Origin: Gonocerus acuteangulatus
Lineage: Eukaryota; Arthropoda; Insecta; Hemiptera; Coreidae
DNA: 64,000 nucleotides
Assembly (NCBI GenBank): GCA_946811695.1
Contig: OX328124.1
Location: 89,708,196-89,772,195 of the forward strand
Reading direction: 5' to 3'
In this document: in pieces, positions 45,377 through 57,095 of the stretch
Position numbering within the stretch: the stretch's first letter is position 1
How the letters are laid out: the number at the start of each line of letters is the position of its first letter
The notes under the pieces: generated by a model
What the model saw: only the letters and a program-made list of their open reading frames with translations
The model's database searches: none
What the model was told of the DNA's origin: nothing
Position numbers and translations under genes: made by a program

Positions 45377-45726
45377 TAAGGCCGGGCGCAAATTGAGCCC
45401 AGCGCAGACGCAGCAGAGACGAAGCACAGGCCTCGGCGTTTCTGCAACACATTAGTTTCAATGGAGTGCCGCATATTGAAGCCAGCGCAGGCGCAGGCGC
45501 GGCAAGGGCCTCTGTCGTCCCTCGGCGTTTTTGTGTTTTCACACAGATTCCTGCGTCCTCTGTCGGTACTGGCTCGCTCGCCATTCCATTTAATCATGGA
45601 AAGTTTAATATGTGAAGTGAAAACGTTTACTGTGTTGTGCGATACCAGTCTTCTGAATTATATGAGGACGACATGTAAAGACCAGACATGGGATTAAATC
45701 GCCAAAGAATTAAACACGGACAACGG

Positions 45727-46600
45727 TAAGTACAGGTTATTTTGTCTGTTTTTAATATATTAATTGAAAAGCAAAGTAGATTTACATTTAAAAGCGTTGC
45801 AACTCTTTAAAATATTATTGAGATTACAATTGAGTTAAAACAAATAAATTAAGTGAACAAAAATAGTGAGTATTATAAAAATGAATTATGTAAGTACAGG
45901 TTATTTTACCTGTTTTCATTATTTTAATAGAAATACAAAGTAGATTTACATTTAAAGATGTAGTAACACTCAAAAATATTATTAATAAAACAAGGAGACC
46001 CGATGGCCATGAGGGTTAAGGCGTGAGCACTTAACACTCCGTGCCAAAGGTCGTGGGTTCGATTCCCACTAGGGGTGGTGGCTTTTCTTTCGAAAAAAAG
46101 AAAAGGCATCACCCCTATCCTGGCTAGAAAAGGGTGGTAACCTATAGATAACCCGTCCTAAAATTCGTAGTTAATAATAAATGGACGTTAAAATTTAAAT
46201 TTAAATAAATTAATAAAACAATTGAACTGAAACAAATAAATCAAGTGAAGAAAAATAGTATTATTATCAAAATTAATAATATAAGTACAGGTTATTTTGC
46301 CTGTTTTCGTTATTTTAATAGAAATACAAAGTAGATTTACATTTAAAGATGTAGTAACACTCAAAAATATTATTAATATATCAATGGAATTTAAAAAAAT
46401 AAATTAAGTAAAGAAAAATAGTGAGTATTATAAGATTGAATTATGTAAGTTCAGGTTATTTTACCTATTTTTAATAAATTTATTTCATTTAGTAGATTTG
46501 AAAATAAAGTAACTCTCAAAAACATTATTGAGATTACAATTGAATTAAAGCAAATTGTATTAAGTGAACAAAAATAAATGAGAAAATTGTTTGTAGTTAA
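45727..46600. repeat. Minisatellite of about 150-165-bp units inside the MADF intron
   Basis: Four units, each starting TAAGTACAGGTTATTTT(A/G)CC and holding AAAGTAGATTTACATTTAAA and AAATTAAGTGAA. Units start near 45727, 45890, 46282 and 46445. The second unit is split by the SINE at 45993. The first unit starts at the donor site of exon 1. Confidence 0.85.
45981..46220 (+). repeat. SINE type A nested in the Harbinger minisatellite
   Basis: Element 45993-46208: GGAGACCCGATGGCCATGAG, GTTAAGGCGTGAGCACTTAA, GTGGGTTCGATTCCCACTAG, GGTGGTAACCTATAGATAAC and tail TAATAATAAATGGACGTTAA. ATTAATAAAACA flanks it perfectly at 45981-45992 and 46209-46220. This is the best preserved copy in the window. Confidence 0.95.
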
Positions 46601-48512
46601 AGAATGACGAACCACTCAAAGCTGGTTTTCTTATGGTTACATGTTTACTGTGTATAGCTCAACAAAATTGTATAAAAATGCTACTTTCTCTCATACTCTA
46701 TTGTAATTGTTTCCCACATTTTGACATTAGGTTCAGGCATTTAAATAGGTTGCAAGTGTGTCCATATTGCCCGGCATACTTTAGACATAATGTTGGGAAC
46801 AGTCCTTTCTCCCAACCTATAGCTATTATTTTAAACATATCCCCAGTAGCCAAGTATTTGAAAGGAAATACTATTGCATTATGTTATTTGTGTTCTAATA
46901 TCTAATAAATGTTGTTATAGGAAAGAAGGCTGAAGACCAATAGACAAAATTGATAAACTACCAACGGAATTCGATATACAATCTAACAAAAGTTATGCCC
47001 TTGGAATATCAACAGTTAAGAAGAAGAAAACTATTTGTTGCAGTTACGGAAGCTGAAGACAAAATTTATCCTCAATCTCGGAACGATGGTTGAGAATTAG
47101 CTGATAATCCATCATATTTACTAACGCCCACGATTATCAATTAACATGATGAGGAAGAAACAACACAAACCTTCATTGAGATTGAATTATTTTGTCTATT
47201 TACTCATTTTACTTATTGTATTAGTTTATTCTCCGGTTCGTTAATTATTTTTCTTGTCTCATTTTTTCTGTTATTTTAAATAAAATTGTTAAATATGATA
47301 TGTACATAAAATAAAACTATGCTTGCCTAAGACATATTGCTACCTTCACTTCATTTCCAATTGGCCTCTGAGCACTGCATTCCTTTCCTTTAATTTCACT
47401 TTAATAATCTCATGTATTTTATAAAATTGTTGTCGAGTTGTATATTAGAAATTCAAAGTAAATACTCTTTTAAAAATATAGTAAACACATTAATAGGCAC
47501 ACATTTGGTAGGTTTTTAATATGGCCTAAGTTTCATTCACTTCATTTCATTTTTTGGGGTTAATTCAATTGTTTTAATTTCAAATTTCGTTGAGAATAAA
47601 TTTGAAGTCTAGTCTCCCTTCAAAATGTATGAATTCAATTGTTATGTTAATGGTAATTTAATTAAAAACACCTCAACTTTATTATGATCACCACCTCAAA
47701 CCATAAATATTTTATTTATTTATTTCCTCTCCTTACACGCAACATTTCGGCCTTTAGGCCATTTTCAAATCACTAGAAGAAAAATAAAGTAAGTGTTAAC
47801 ATCACATTTTTAATTAAGCTTGGACCTCGGAATTTTCTTCTGGAGTAAATAAGGATATGAGATAATTTTTTTTTTTTATTCCTACCCCCAAAGAAAATTT
47901 GAAAATCAAAATTGCTGGCTTGTGCCAGTTCATGTTCTACTCCACGTGCATTTGTGAGTGTTTGAAGGTGGAGTACATTTTTTTCGATGCAAGTCTTTTC
48001 TTGAAGGGTCCATCCGTTATAATATAATTAGAATGGAAGCAGATCAAAAAGGAGCTTCGATGAATGAGTATTTAAAAAGAAAAAAGGAGGAGTGTAAACA
48101 ATTTTTAGTGGATTAAAGTTGAGTAAAGGATTTGTTTTTAGAAAGAAAAAAGCACCTTAAGGCACTGGGGGAAATTTATTATTTAAAAAAAAAAAAAATT
48201 AAATTCCATTCATTTTCTGTATGGTTCGAAAATTGTTGTCAGCCTAACGTTTTAAAGAAACTAAAAAATACTGATATTTTTAAAAATACAAACGATAAAA
48301 AAAGCGTACTGTTTTCGTATCGTCAGATTTGGACTCAAGGCTCAGCAACGCAGCGCGTGGCTTCTATCGGAACTAGGCAAGTTACTCAGCTGGGTTCAAT
48401 TTGCGTTACCGTTTCTGAACTGGGTCCTACGGACCTCCTCTGTCTGTTTTCTCGCTATTTCTGAAGCCCCTGTGCTGCGCCTGCGCTGGGCTCAATTTGC
48501 GCCCGGCCTAAG

Positions 48513-48987
48513 GCTTAGAGATCGAAACACCAGCAAATGCGTTGGAAATATGTCCACATAACACGCTTCACATCACTCCTCGACACCATAACGTGAAGCA
48601 AAAACTAATAGAGCTTCTACAGAAAGCGAACTATCGCTACTTCAAAGAGGTGTACTGTATCTACGATGAAGGGTCCTCCATGTACGATATGTAGCATTTA
48701 AAATTCGTGTATATCATTGATCCCACTAAGAGGTTCGAAACAAATAAAAGCGACCAAGCAAATGTAATTAATCTAGAAAAAATCAATTTACGAGAAACGC
48801 GTCACATTCCTCTCTGAAAAGTTTCCAGAGCAATTGGGCAAAAGAAAATAACTTGCTAAAGGACAAAGGACTATGATATTAGATCTTTCTTCTTAATCGG
48901 AGATATAAATAGCTTCCCGCTCTTAGCCGAAGAAATATTGGTAGACTCCCTAGGGATCATGAACCATCATATTTATAGCTAATACAT
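48513..48987 (+). pseudogene. Decayed reading frame of unknown origin
   Basis: One frame stays open over about 155 codons except for three stops. It reads ETPANALEICPHNTLHITPR, KQKLIELLQKANYRYFKEVY, then FVYIIDPTKRFETNKSDQAN and VINLEKINLRETRHI. Composition is protein-like and unlike the surroundings. I do not recognise the family. It begins just outside the right end of the Harbinger element, so that element may have inserted into it or next to it. Confidence 0.4.
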
Positions 48988-49753
48988 TCACATGGAAACT
49001 TATATAGAACATCACCATGCAGGACAGACATCACAACAAAAGAATATATAGCATTTATAAATCCCCAGACGTAACCCACTCTGTAAAACCTAGAAAACTG
49101 ATCAAAACTAGCTATGTTGGTTAGCAACCGCATTAATTTGGACAGCCTCAATTTAATTTTAATAAAATGAGGCTGTCCAAATTAATGGGGTTGACGTATT
49201 ATGTTTCTTTCATTATTGGAAGTAAAGTGTCTATCGCATCATATGTTGTTAAAATGAAATTCATTTGGACTTAATTGAGAGTATGGCATAAGGTTAATAA
49301 TTCAAACAAATTTTAGAGTATCAGAATCTTGGAAGATAATTTCTTAAAAATTGTACATTAACTTTATAAAATGAAATGATTAATTCAGGTGTAAAGAAAC
49401 AGAAGAAGAAGTAAAAAAACACAAAAACAGTCTTTTTTGAAGCTTTCCGTAACTTATTCCAACAATGTATTTCGCAGAACAGGTATCATTCATGAGTAAT
49501 TCTACATGAAGATAGTTCAAATTTATCTCTCCCAAAAATACTTACACCGTCAAACGTAACGAATTGTCATATGAAGAAGATTCAAAGTTTGTAATGTAAA
49601 GGGATTCATGAACTGTTATTTGTCCAAGAAAAGTAAAGAAACTTCACAGAGTAAGCGTCCCAACTTTACTAAGAAAGTATGTCTTTGAACTTAAGAACAA
49701 CATCAACAGGAAGATTAGAAGAACTACAAAACGCGGACGATTTCTTTGCTCAC
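48988..49753. other. No gene seen
   Basis: Apart from the hairpin at 49131-49187 nothing is supported. Confidence 0.5.
49131..49187. other. Perfect hairpin, 20-bp arms, 17-base loop
   Basis: CATTAATTTGGACAGCCTCA at 49131-49150 pairs exactly with 49168-49187. Weaker pairing continues outward for several bases. No other copy seen in the window. Confidence 0.7.
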
Positions 49754-49841
49754 CAGCTTTTTTTTGGCCTCTTGATTTTCTTTCGGTTGTTGTATCCATA
49801 GTCTTGCTAACTCTTCCATAGAAATATCATGCCAGTGTTTC
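49754..49841 (-). CDS. Unassigned splice-bounded exon
   Basis: Acceptor CGTTTTACAG and donor CTG|GTGAGC bound 88 bases with one open frame: KHWHDISMEELARLWIQQPK then ENQEAKKKL. The charged, helical composition looks like real protein. Reading through the donor would give VSKEIVRVL and a stop, so it could also be a terminal exon. It ends in phase 0 and so cannot join directly to CA-like exon A, which needs phase 1. Family not recognised. Confidence 0.45.
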
Positions 49842-50864
49842 CTGTAAAACGTGGAAGTAAATACTAATAATTTTTAGATTTTTCCCATTATTTTATAATA
49901 TTTTCTACATTTTGTATTGCATTTTAAACGATTATTGAAAAAATAAAGGCTACTCTATAAAACATGTGTTATACCTAATACACGGATGTAAGATAATGTT
50001 GGTATTGTGAACTTCCAGAAATGACTAAGGATAAGAGGAAATTTTAGCTCTATAGTTTTATGGTATTCAGTTTATAGATGTTTTATCTTCTTGATTACGT
50101 TGATATGATGGAACAATATATACAATCTCAGAACAGAATACATCGGAACATAGTATACATTGGTATACAGCATCATGATTCCTGGCAAAGACGAACAAGT
50201 TAACTGCCAGTTGCATTCGAATTCTTAGTTAATAATAATGGACGTTAAAATTTAAATAATTATGTGTATTTCAATACATCGTTGTACGTACTTATTGTTA
50301 TTTATTTTATTTTAGTAAAATATATGATTTTTAAAAATTATTTTTTATGTGAACTTAAACAAACCTAACTATCCATCTATCTTCGAAATTTCGATCCATT
50401 TACTGTCGAATTACTATCGACTGGACGGACTAGGCTGGGAGGCTGTGTGCCGGATAGCTAAGGAACCATTTCCATCCTTTGTGCAAGCGGAACGTCTTCG
50501 AATGCAATAGGTAAATTGTTGAAGGAGGTTTAAAAATGAATTTGAATCAAACCGGATGGGAATCATGATTGGCTGAAGACGATATTCGTCCAAAATTTCT
50601 AGTCAAAAGTTTTGACTCAAAACATGTGGTATTTGAAAGTAACTAAACACCATTCTACATTTTTTTTACAAAAGGGAGTCTATCGTTCAATCTATCCCTC
50701 AACAAACTTCCACTTCATCTGAAGGGATTTAATGCTTAATAAATGTAGAAGTTTTCCTGTAAGTAGTGAATCTGTAGTCCGTTGGGGGCTGAGGGAACGC
50801 TCCGCGTGAAATCTCTGACATATCAAGAAACACAAGTGTGCTATTGGACGTGCAGAAAGTATCA
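49842..50864. other. No gene; SINE tail fragment
   Basis: A type A tail fragment (TTAATAATAATGGACGTTAA) lies at 50226-50258. Nothing else recognised. Confidence 0.45.
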
Positions 50865-51140
50865 TATATGTATATACATCGTCCCTACCATTTCAAACTA
50901 TGGAAAACGGAAATCGGAGCATAGGGAACCAACATTTCTATCCATTGACGAAGTAATATATTGAAAATGGTCTTATTCGATACTTTATTTAAGGCAGTAA
51001 AGGCTAAAGGGGTTAGAGTTGCAGAAGTTTGCGACAAGCCGTATCGTCCACAATCCAAGAGCAAAGTCACGAATCTGAAATAAGAGATTTTTCATATTCG
51101 ATAGTTTGACATGGTAGGGACGATATGTAAATGTATGCAT
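50865..51140. mobile_element. MITE-like element with about 30-bp inverted termini
   Basis: ACATCGTCCCTACCATTTCA at 50876-50895 plus AACTAT is matched by its inverted copy at 51101-51128 with few differences. The interior is non-coding. Confidence 0.65.
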
Positions 51141-51990
51141 GTATCTATAAGCTACTATAGATGCAATGGATGATATGCAAGTCGAGTTACCTAAAAGTTC
51201 ACGCCAGTACTAAATCACCCTTTTGTTCTTTTCACATGCAGTACACTCCACTTTAATTTTACTCTCAGCAGCTATAAAACGCAATGAGAACACAGACTGC
51301 CTACAGGGCCGCCACATCTCAGAACCGGGCCCAGGACCAGATCACGGGCTCCCACTTCTCAGAGCCAGACTGCAAAATTCTAGTACTTTGGACATTTTAA
51401 AATTATTTTCATCTTGAGTTTTGAGCGAAATGAGAATAAAAGCCGACAATCGGTGCGGCAAAGGTCACTTTCGGTACTTGTAGTTTTATTACGACTCCTA
51501 ACGAAATATACTATTCTGGGACTGCACTTGTTTTGTCGTTTATGTACATTAAAAAAAATAGATTCTATTCCAAAAAATATAGGCTACGTACGTCTATATT
51601 TCTAAACCCCATTCTTTTTACAAGCTCATAACCTGTACATTTTTTCTAATTAGCGAGGCCCGGGACAACTGTACCCGGCAGCCCCCCCCCCCCCATGTGG
51701 TGGCCCTGACTGTCTATTAACATTAAAATACGGTATTAAATAAGTTACAGTAGTAGTGTCAGAATAAATTTCATTTGTTCTGGTTCAATTTTTCAACACT
51801 TGCACAAAAATAGTAAGTCACTTCCAAATTCCTATGAGAATGTATAATTACTCAAATTGTGTTCTACGCACTCCACATCAAACGTTAATATGATCACCCA
51901 ACACCTATAGCATATGTTTCATTCACTGCTCCTACATAACAAGCAATAAGGTTATTTTCAATAACTGCTACCTTGCATAATATCGGCTGA
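51141..51990. other. Upstream of the MYCBPAP-like gene; no exon seen
   Basis: Includes a C run at 51681-51693 within a GC-rich patch. A stop codon directly precedes the ATG at 51991 in frame. Confidence 0.45.
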
Positions 51991-52202
51991 ATGTCTGATC
52001 ATTGGCGGGAGAATGCCAGCGCGAGAAGCCTGGAGAATTGGGAGAGGTGGATAAAAATCCGAAAAGAAGGAGAGGAGAAGCTGAGCAGTGCAACAGGAAG
52101 ACCACCTGGCTGCTTGGTCATGAATAGGGACAGCGTCTGGCAGCTCAGGAGGGAGAAGGAGATTATACTAGACGCAGAGAAGATAAAGGAATATCAGTGC
52201 AA
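51991..52202 (+). CDS. MYCBPAP: MYCBPAP-like exon 1 (residues 1-71)
   Basis: MSDHWRENASARSLENWERW followed by the RPPG block. Donor TGCAA|GTAAAG ends in phase 2 and pairs with the single leading base of the next exon to make Lys71. If 51991 is not the start, the true boundary lies within the first about 15 codons or upstream. Confidence 0.75.
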
Positions 52203-55200
52203 GTAAAGTTACTTTTCCAAATTATTATAAAGAAAAACGTTCGGTTCACTGGAACTCTGTCATCTTTGCGCCTTTCCGTTTATATTTCTACTGTCATGAG
52301 TAAAGGAATAGAAGCAGTTATTGACAGGTTTTGATCTTTTGTGGTATAGATAAAATAAAATCTCAAAGAGGAGGAAGATTTAAGGCGCCACAACAGGAAA
52401 CTGACAGTATCCTAAGCGGAAATTACTCCCACGCCTTCTAAACGTTCACTCTAGGAAAACACTATTACAGATATACTTTTCTTACCATGTTTTACTAAAA
52501 TACTCATTTTACTGTTAACTGCACTTTAAAAACAAAACAAAAACAACGAATTAAAAAGTGAGTTACCCAAATGTATAAGATGTGGAGTCCTCCTCACGAT
52601 GAAGTACATACTTACAGAGTGCTTAGCATATCAATTTGAAAGGAATCGATTCAAAATTAATGGCACCTTAGACGAAATTCTAGGAGATTATCCAGAACAA
52701 ATCACTAAACTGTTTGAATTCCTAGTTGCTACAAATTTAACAGACAAAATTTAACATAGAACTGTATTTTGCTGATACACAATATTCTCTAATATCAACT
52801 TATTGTAATTGTAAATGTCCCCATATTGCAACAAACAATAACATGAATAACTAGTTCTTCCTATTAAAATTATAACTTTTCTGTACCCTCTTGGGTCTTA
52901 TTTTCACAGGGTGGCCATGACCCAGTGTGGTTGATATTGCCCTTAAAACAAAACAAAAAAAAGTGAGTTAAATAGAAACAAACCCCCCTTCAAAAGTACA
53001 AAACTAACTCTTTCGAAATTTAAAGCACTTATTTCTCCGATTGACATCACCCCATCGAAAGTTGCTTAAGAACCTTTTCAGTAGAGAATTTAGTAAAATT
53101 TCTAGAATTTAGTAGTCTCCTTCCACTTACCAGGATTTTCTAACCGTTTTTTTATATATTTACGAAAATATAAGAAGATCCCAAATCGTTTCGCGTTTAT
53201 TGATATATTTATTTTATTTATTTTTTTCTCGAATACTTCCTTCACTCCAAATGTAACAAAAAGTTAAATATCTTTGTTTAGATGAGTTTCAAACATGTAG
53301 AAACTATTTCAATTGAATGAAACGATTTTAAGTACCCAAACCAAAAATTAGTTTGAAAAACTATTATCATCCACTTTTCAACACGGTTACAGATATCACA
53401 TTGAAAGTGGTTTCATTCGTTCCCTACGTTAAAGAACCCATAAAAAGTCCGACTCACAGGAAATGCGTCATCTTAGGGCATTTCCTTTCTTAACCATAGT
53501 TTTGATATTTCGTGAAAAATGTAAACATCTAGAATGACGTCAATATTTTTTTTCCTTGAGAATATTTTTAAAAAAACTACTTAGGGTTTTTTGTGATTTT
53601 TTATTTACATGTTAACCCCCTTAAATGTGTCTGCCTTATTTATTATTTATTGTAAAATTCCCTTAATTTTACATTAAAGATTGTTGGCTTCTAAATAAAA
53701 CACTTTTCTTGGGCCAACCATGTTTTTTTTTGCACCTTTCCCCTATGCGCAGTAACTGGTGTTCCACGGTAAGTCTAACCAAGAAATACTTAGCTTCTTA
53801 TCTACCCAAGAGATGCATTCTAGCAAAATTTTAAGGCGCATAAAACACTTCATGAAACGTGCTTTACCAACTCTCCGACTTTAAGATATTTAAATACCTT
53901 GGGAAAGGAAACTAATTTATTTTTCACCTGAAACTGTTTTTCTTAATCGTTCATTTGGATTCATTGTTGATGCGTTTGATATTTTTCCATCATATAGAAT
54001 TATTATTTTTATTTGACTTGAGTATTGTTATTTTAGATGTGGAAAATCTGGTTGTCCGCTTTTTTGGAAGACTACTTTGCCCCTTCGACCTTGTGGAAAG
54101 AGTCTATTAGCCGAGGCTTATTTGGCACCTTTGAAGCTAACTCATGAAAATTTTAGACTTAGCCATATTATAGAAGCGGAGTACATCGGCCTTCCGGAAC
54201 GCTTGGACTATCGAGATGAACCCGTCGGTGCCAAATGCTTCGAAAGTTCCTTAGACCGCTGGAATAAGCTGCCCTACGTCGTAGAGAAGAGGAATGAGCT
54301 GAAGAAGCAAATAGACGAAGTAGAAGGATTTACACCACAAGTGGGCGATCTTGTTATCGTCGGGGAGTCGTTACAAAAACCAAATGTAGTCGAAATGAAA
54401 CACAACATTCCAGAAATCGTCATTGAAGAGATGTCCTTTGATAATATCGAATTGGACGAAACGGAACCTATTCTACAAGTTGGTCCATTCATTCTTAGAG
54501 GAAGAGATATAGAAGGCATTGTGTGCAACGTAGACTTCGCACCGGTTCTTGTTCCACAAACGCATGCTAGAGACGTCTTAATAGCCAACAAAGGCGCTAT
54601 AGCTATAGAATATACATGGACCAAAGTTCACCCTATTAGTACTGGTCTACCTCTACGTTACACTCACCATATTATGTCAAGGTTTTTCTTCAACAAGTGT
54701 GACGGGATACTTCTGCCTGGACAGTCGTTCGAACAAAGGTTCTTTTTTAAACCGAGAACTTCTGGATTATTCAGGGAGATTTGGAAATTGAGTACAGTTC
54801 CACCGCTGAGCAATATTGAATTCATACTTGAAGCGGTATCATCAAAGTAAGCATTTTTGTTTGTTGCAAATTTTATGTTCAATCGCCCCGTAGGCATTCC
54901 ATTCAATATATAAGAGCACTCCCCCCCCCCGCCCAAAATAGGATTTTTGACTACGTTGCTAAGCAAGATAACTTTCATTAACAGCAGGGGATCGAGTACC
55001 GTGAGAGTTAAGGCGTGAACTCTCCCTGTTCGATCTCCACTACGAGCGTTGACGTTTCTTTCGATTTTTACAATTGTTTTCTGACAATTGACATACTCGG
55101 TTTATAGTAGCGATAAACAGTCAACTACGACCTGCCCACCACGTTGGATGTTTTATCTTTGACTCAATAAATAAGGACAGTGGCCTAACAGCCGGGCTCG

Positions 55201-57061
55201 CAGGGCCTGCGTTGCGGGGCCCAACGAATAGGGGTCTTGTCGGGGCAGATCAAGAGAGACATAGTTGACAAAGGGCTTTAAGTGTGGAACATGATAATAA
55301 AGATGCCAGAGCAATCGACATTTAGGAAGTGATAGATTCTTTTGCAGCCCAAAATGCTGTTAGGTCAAAACATTTTAAATGAAGATACTTGTTACGTATT
55401 ATAATTATCTGTATTAATCGGTTACTTAAGTAAAGTTTTGTCGGTAAATTTACTGTTTTTAAAAAAATACTTGATTAATGTAATAGTAATTTTTTATATA
55501 TGTATCGTTGTTTTCAAGCTTGTTGTCAGTTTGTATTAATTGAGCAATTTTTTAAAAAGTACGGTATTATACTGATTTCAGGGAACGTTTTGGTTTTTAA
55601 TGTTCCTTATTTTTAGTTCTTTGTTTTCTTTTCCTTTGTTACCTCTTTAGTGTCATAAACGTGGAGGAACGAGGGTCTCTTCCTTACAAACACCATGGAC
55701 CAAATTTATTATTATTATTATTATTATTTTTTTTAATGACTGGTCTTCCACATATTTTATCGTCAGACGACTAGATTTACTTATAATTGCTTTCAGGTAT
55801 TGTTTGATATCTAATGTTTCAATACAATATATATGATAACTCATAACCAATATTACTTAAAATTTGTTAAATTACAGTATAATACCTGAATAAGGCTAAT
55901 GAAGCCCGAAACTTTGTAATAAAATTGGATATAAAATTTGGAAGTTTGTACCCATCTCATCTGAATAGAGCCTTCCCCCATCTTCATAACTTTTATTTAT
56001 TAATTTTAAAGCTCTCGGTTCAAATATTTTAACATTTAATTTTTATGCAGAAATCCTAAGGAGGAAAACGAATACATTTTGTTCATTGACAATTATCTGC
56101 ACACGTGTATAAGGAAGACACGTGCACTTGAGATAGCTGAGTCAATTCTTCACCAAACTGCACCGTCACGAGAAGAAAACGTTAATCCCTATAGCAGTAA
56201 ATTCTTGGAAAAGGAAATTTTCAATTACATAAACCCTGCTCTGCAGTACGACATGGACACGATTCGAGAGGTCAAAGAACTTTATTCCAAGTAAGACAAA
56301 GTTATAAATTAGTTATTTCAGACGATTTTGAAAATAGATATTAATCTATTAAAAACTAAATGAGTTAATGAGTTTTTAACGCAGAAAAATACGCTAATTT
56401 TAGCGGATTCTCTCCCTCCCCATAGGAAGGAAAAAGCACATGTGACGTCAACCCGATAGAGATCAGGTTAATTGGTTAATTAATTCAATGTCTGCAGTAG
56501 ACTGAGACGACTGGACACTTCAAGCTAGGTAGTGTTTCCTATCTTACCCTATCAAACACGGTCAAGGATACTTGACAAAATTAAAATGTGCCACAAAAAG
56601 GTTGAGCCTAAAGCGAACAAAGGCCGCTGCACATGGGTTGTCGGAGAGGTTATTGCTTAAAATTTAGAGTATCAAAATAGTCCCTTAAAAGCATGGGCGT
56701 AAATAAGGGGGCTGCAGCCCCCCCCCCCATCCCCAAATTTTGATTTGATCGGTTAAAATGTATCATAAACCACTTAAAAATAAATTAAATAAGATCATTT
56801 AGTTCATAAATAATATTTTATTTAGGGTATTATAGCGTTTTAGTTGGCTAAAACTCTTCCAAGTTCTAGATTGTTAGTATTCTATACCCCGGAAGCGGTC
56901 TCAGCCCCCCTCCCGAAACTTTTCGGCATGCTCTTTGGCAGTCTTCTTCAGCAACAAATCACATAGGTGATGGAGGAAAACCATGATCAATTTTAGGTGG
57001 CCATGGATAAGTGCGGCACACTTAATTTTATTGTTTAATTATTCTAAACAAGAAAGTCCAA

Positions 57062-57095
<34 letters not shown>

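Larger units (their letters stand above)
45596..47093 (+). pseudogene. MADF-like DNA-binding protein of the Harbinger element, broken
   Basis: Exon 1, 45596-45725, reads MESLICEVKTFTVLCDTSLL, NYMRTTCKDQTWD, a TAA stop, then IAKELNTDN and a donor GTAAGT. The pattern LI..V......L......Y.........W..IAKEL is the MADF domain. Exon 2 begins after the acceptor at 46920 and carries at least one more stop (after KKAEDQ) before QQLRRRKLFVAVTEAED. The two stops make it a pseudogene. Confidence 0.7.
45377..48511 (+). mobile_element. PIF/Harbinger-type element, decayed
   Basis: The element is 45380-48508 (3129 bases). The first about 36 bases (GGCCGGGCGCAAATTGAGCC, CAGCGCAGACGCAGCA) are inverted at the right end with one mismatch. 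TAA stands on both sides (45377-45379, 48509-48511), the 3-base TWA duplication typical of Harbinger elements. It contains a broken MADF-like gene, as Harbinger elements often do, but no recognisable transposase. It also holds an intronic minisatellite and a nested SINE. Confidence 0.85.
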
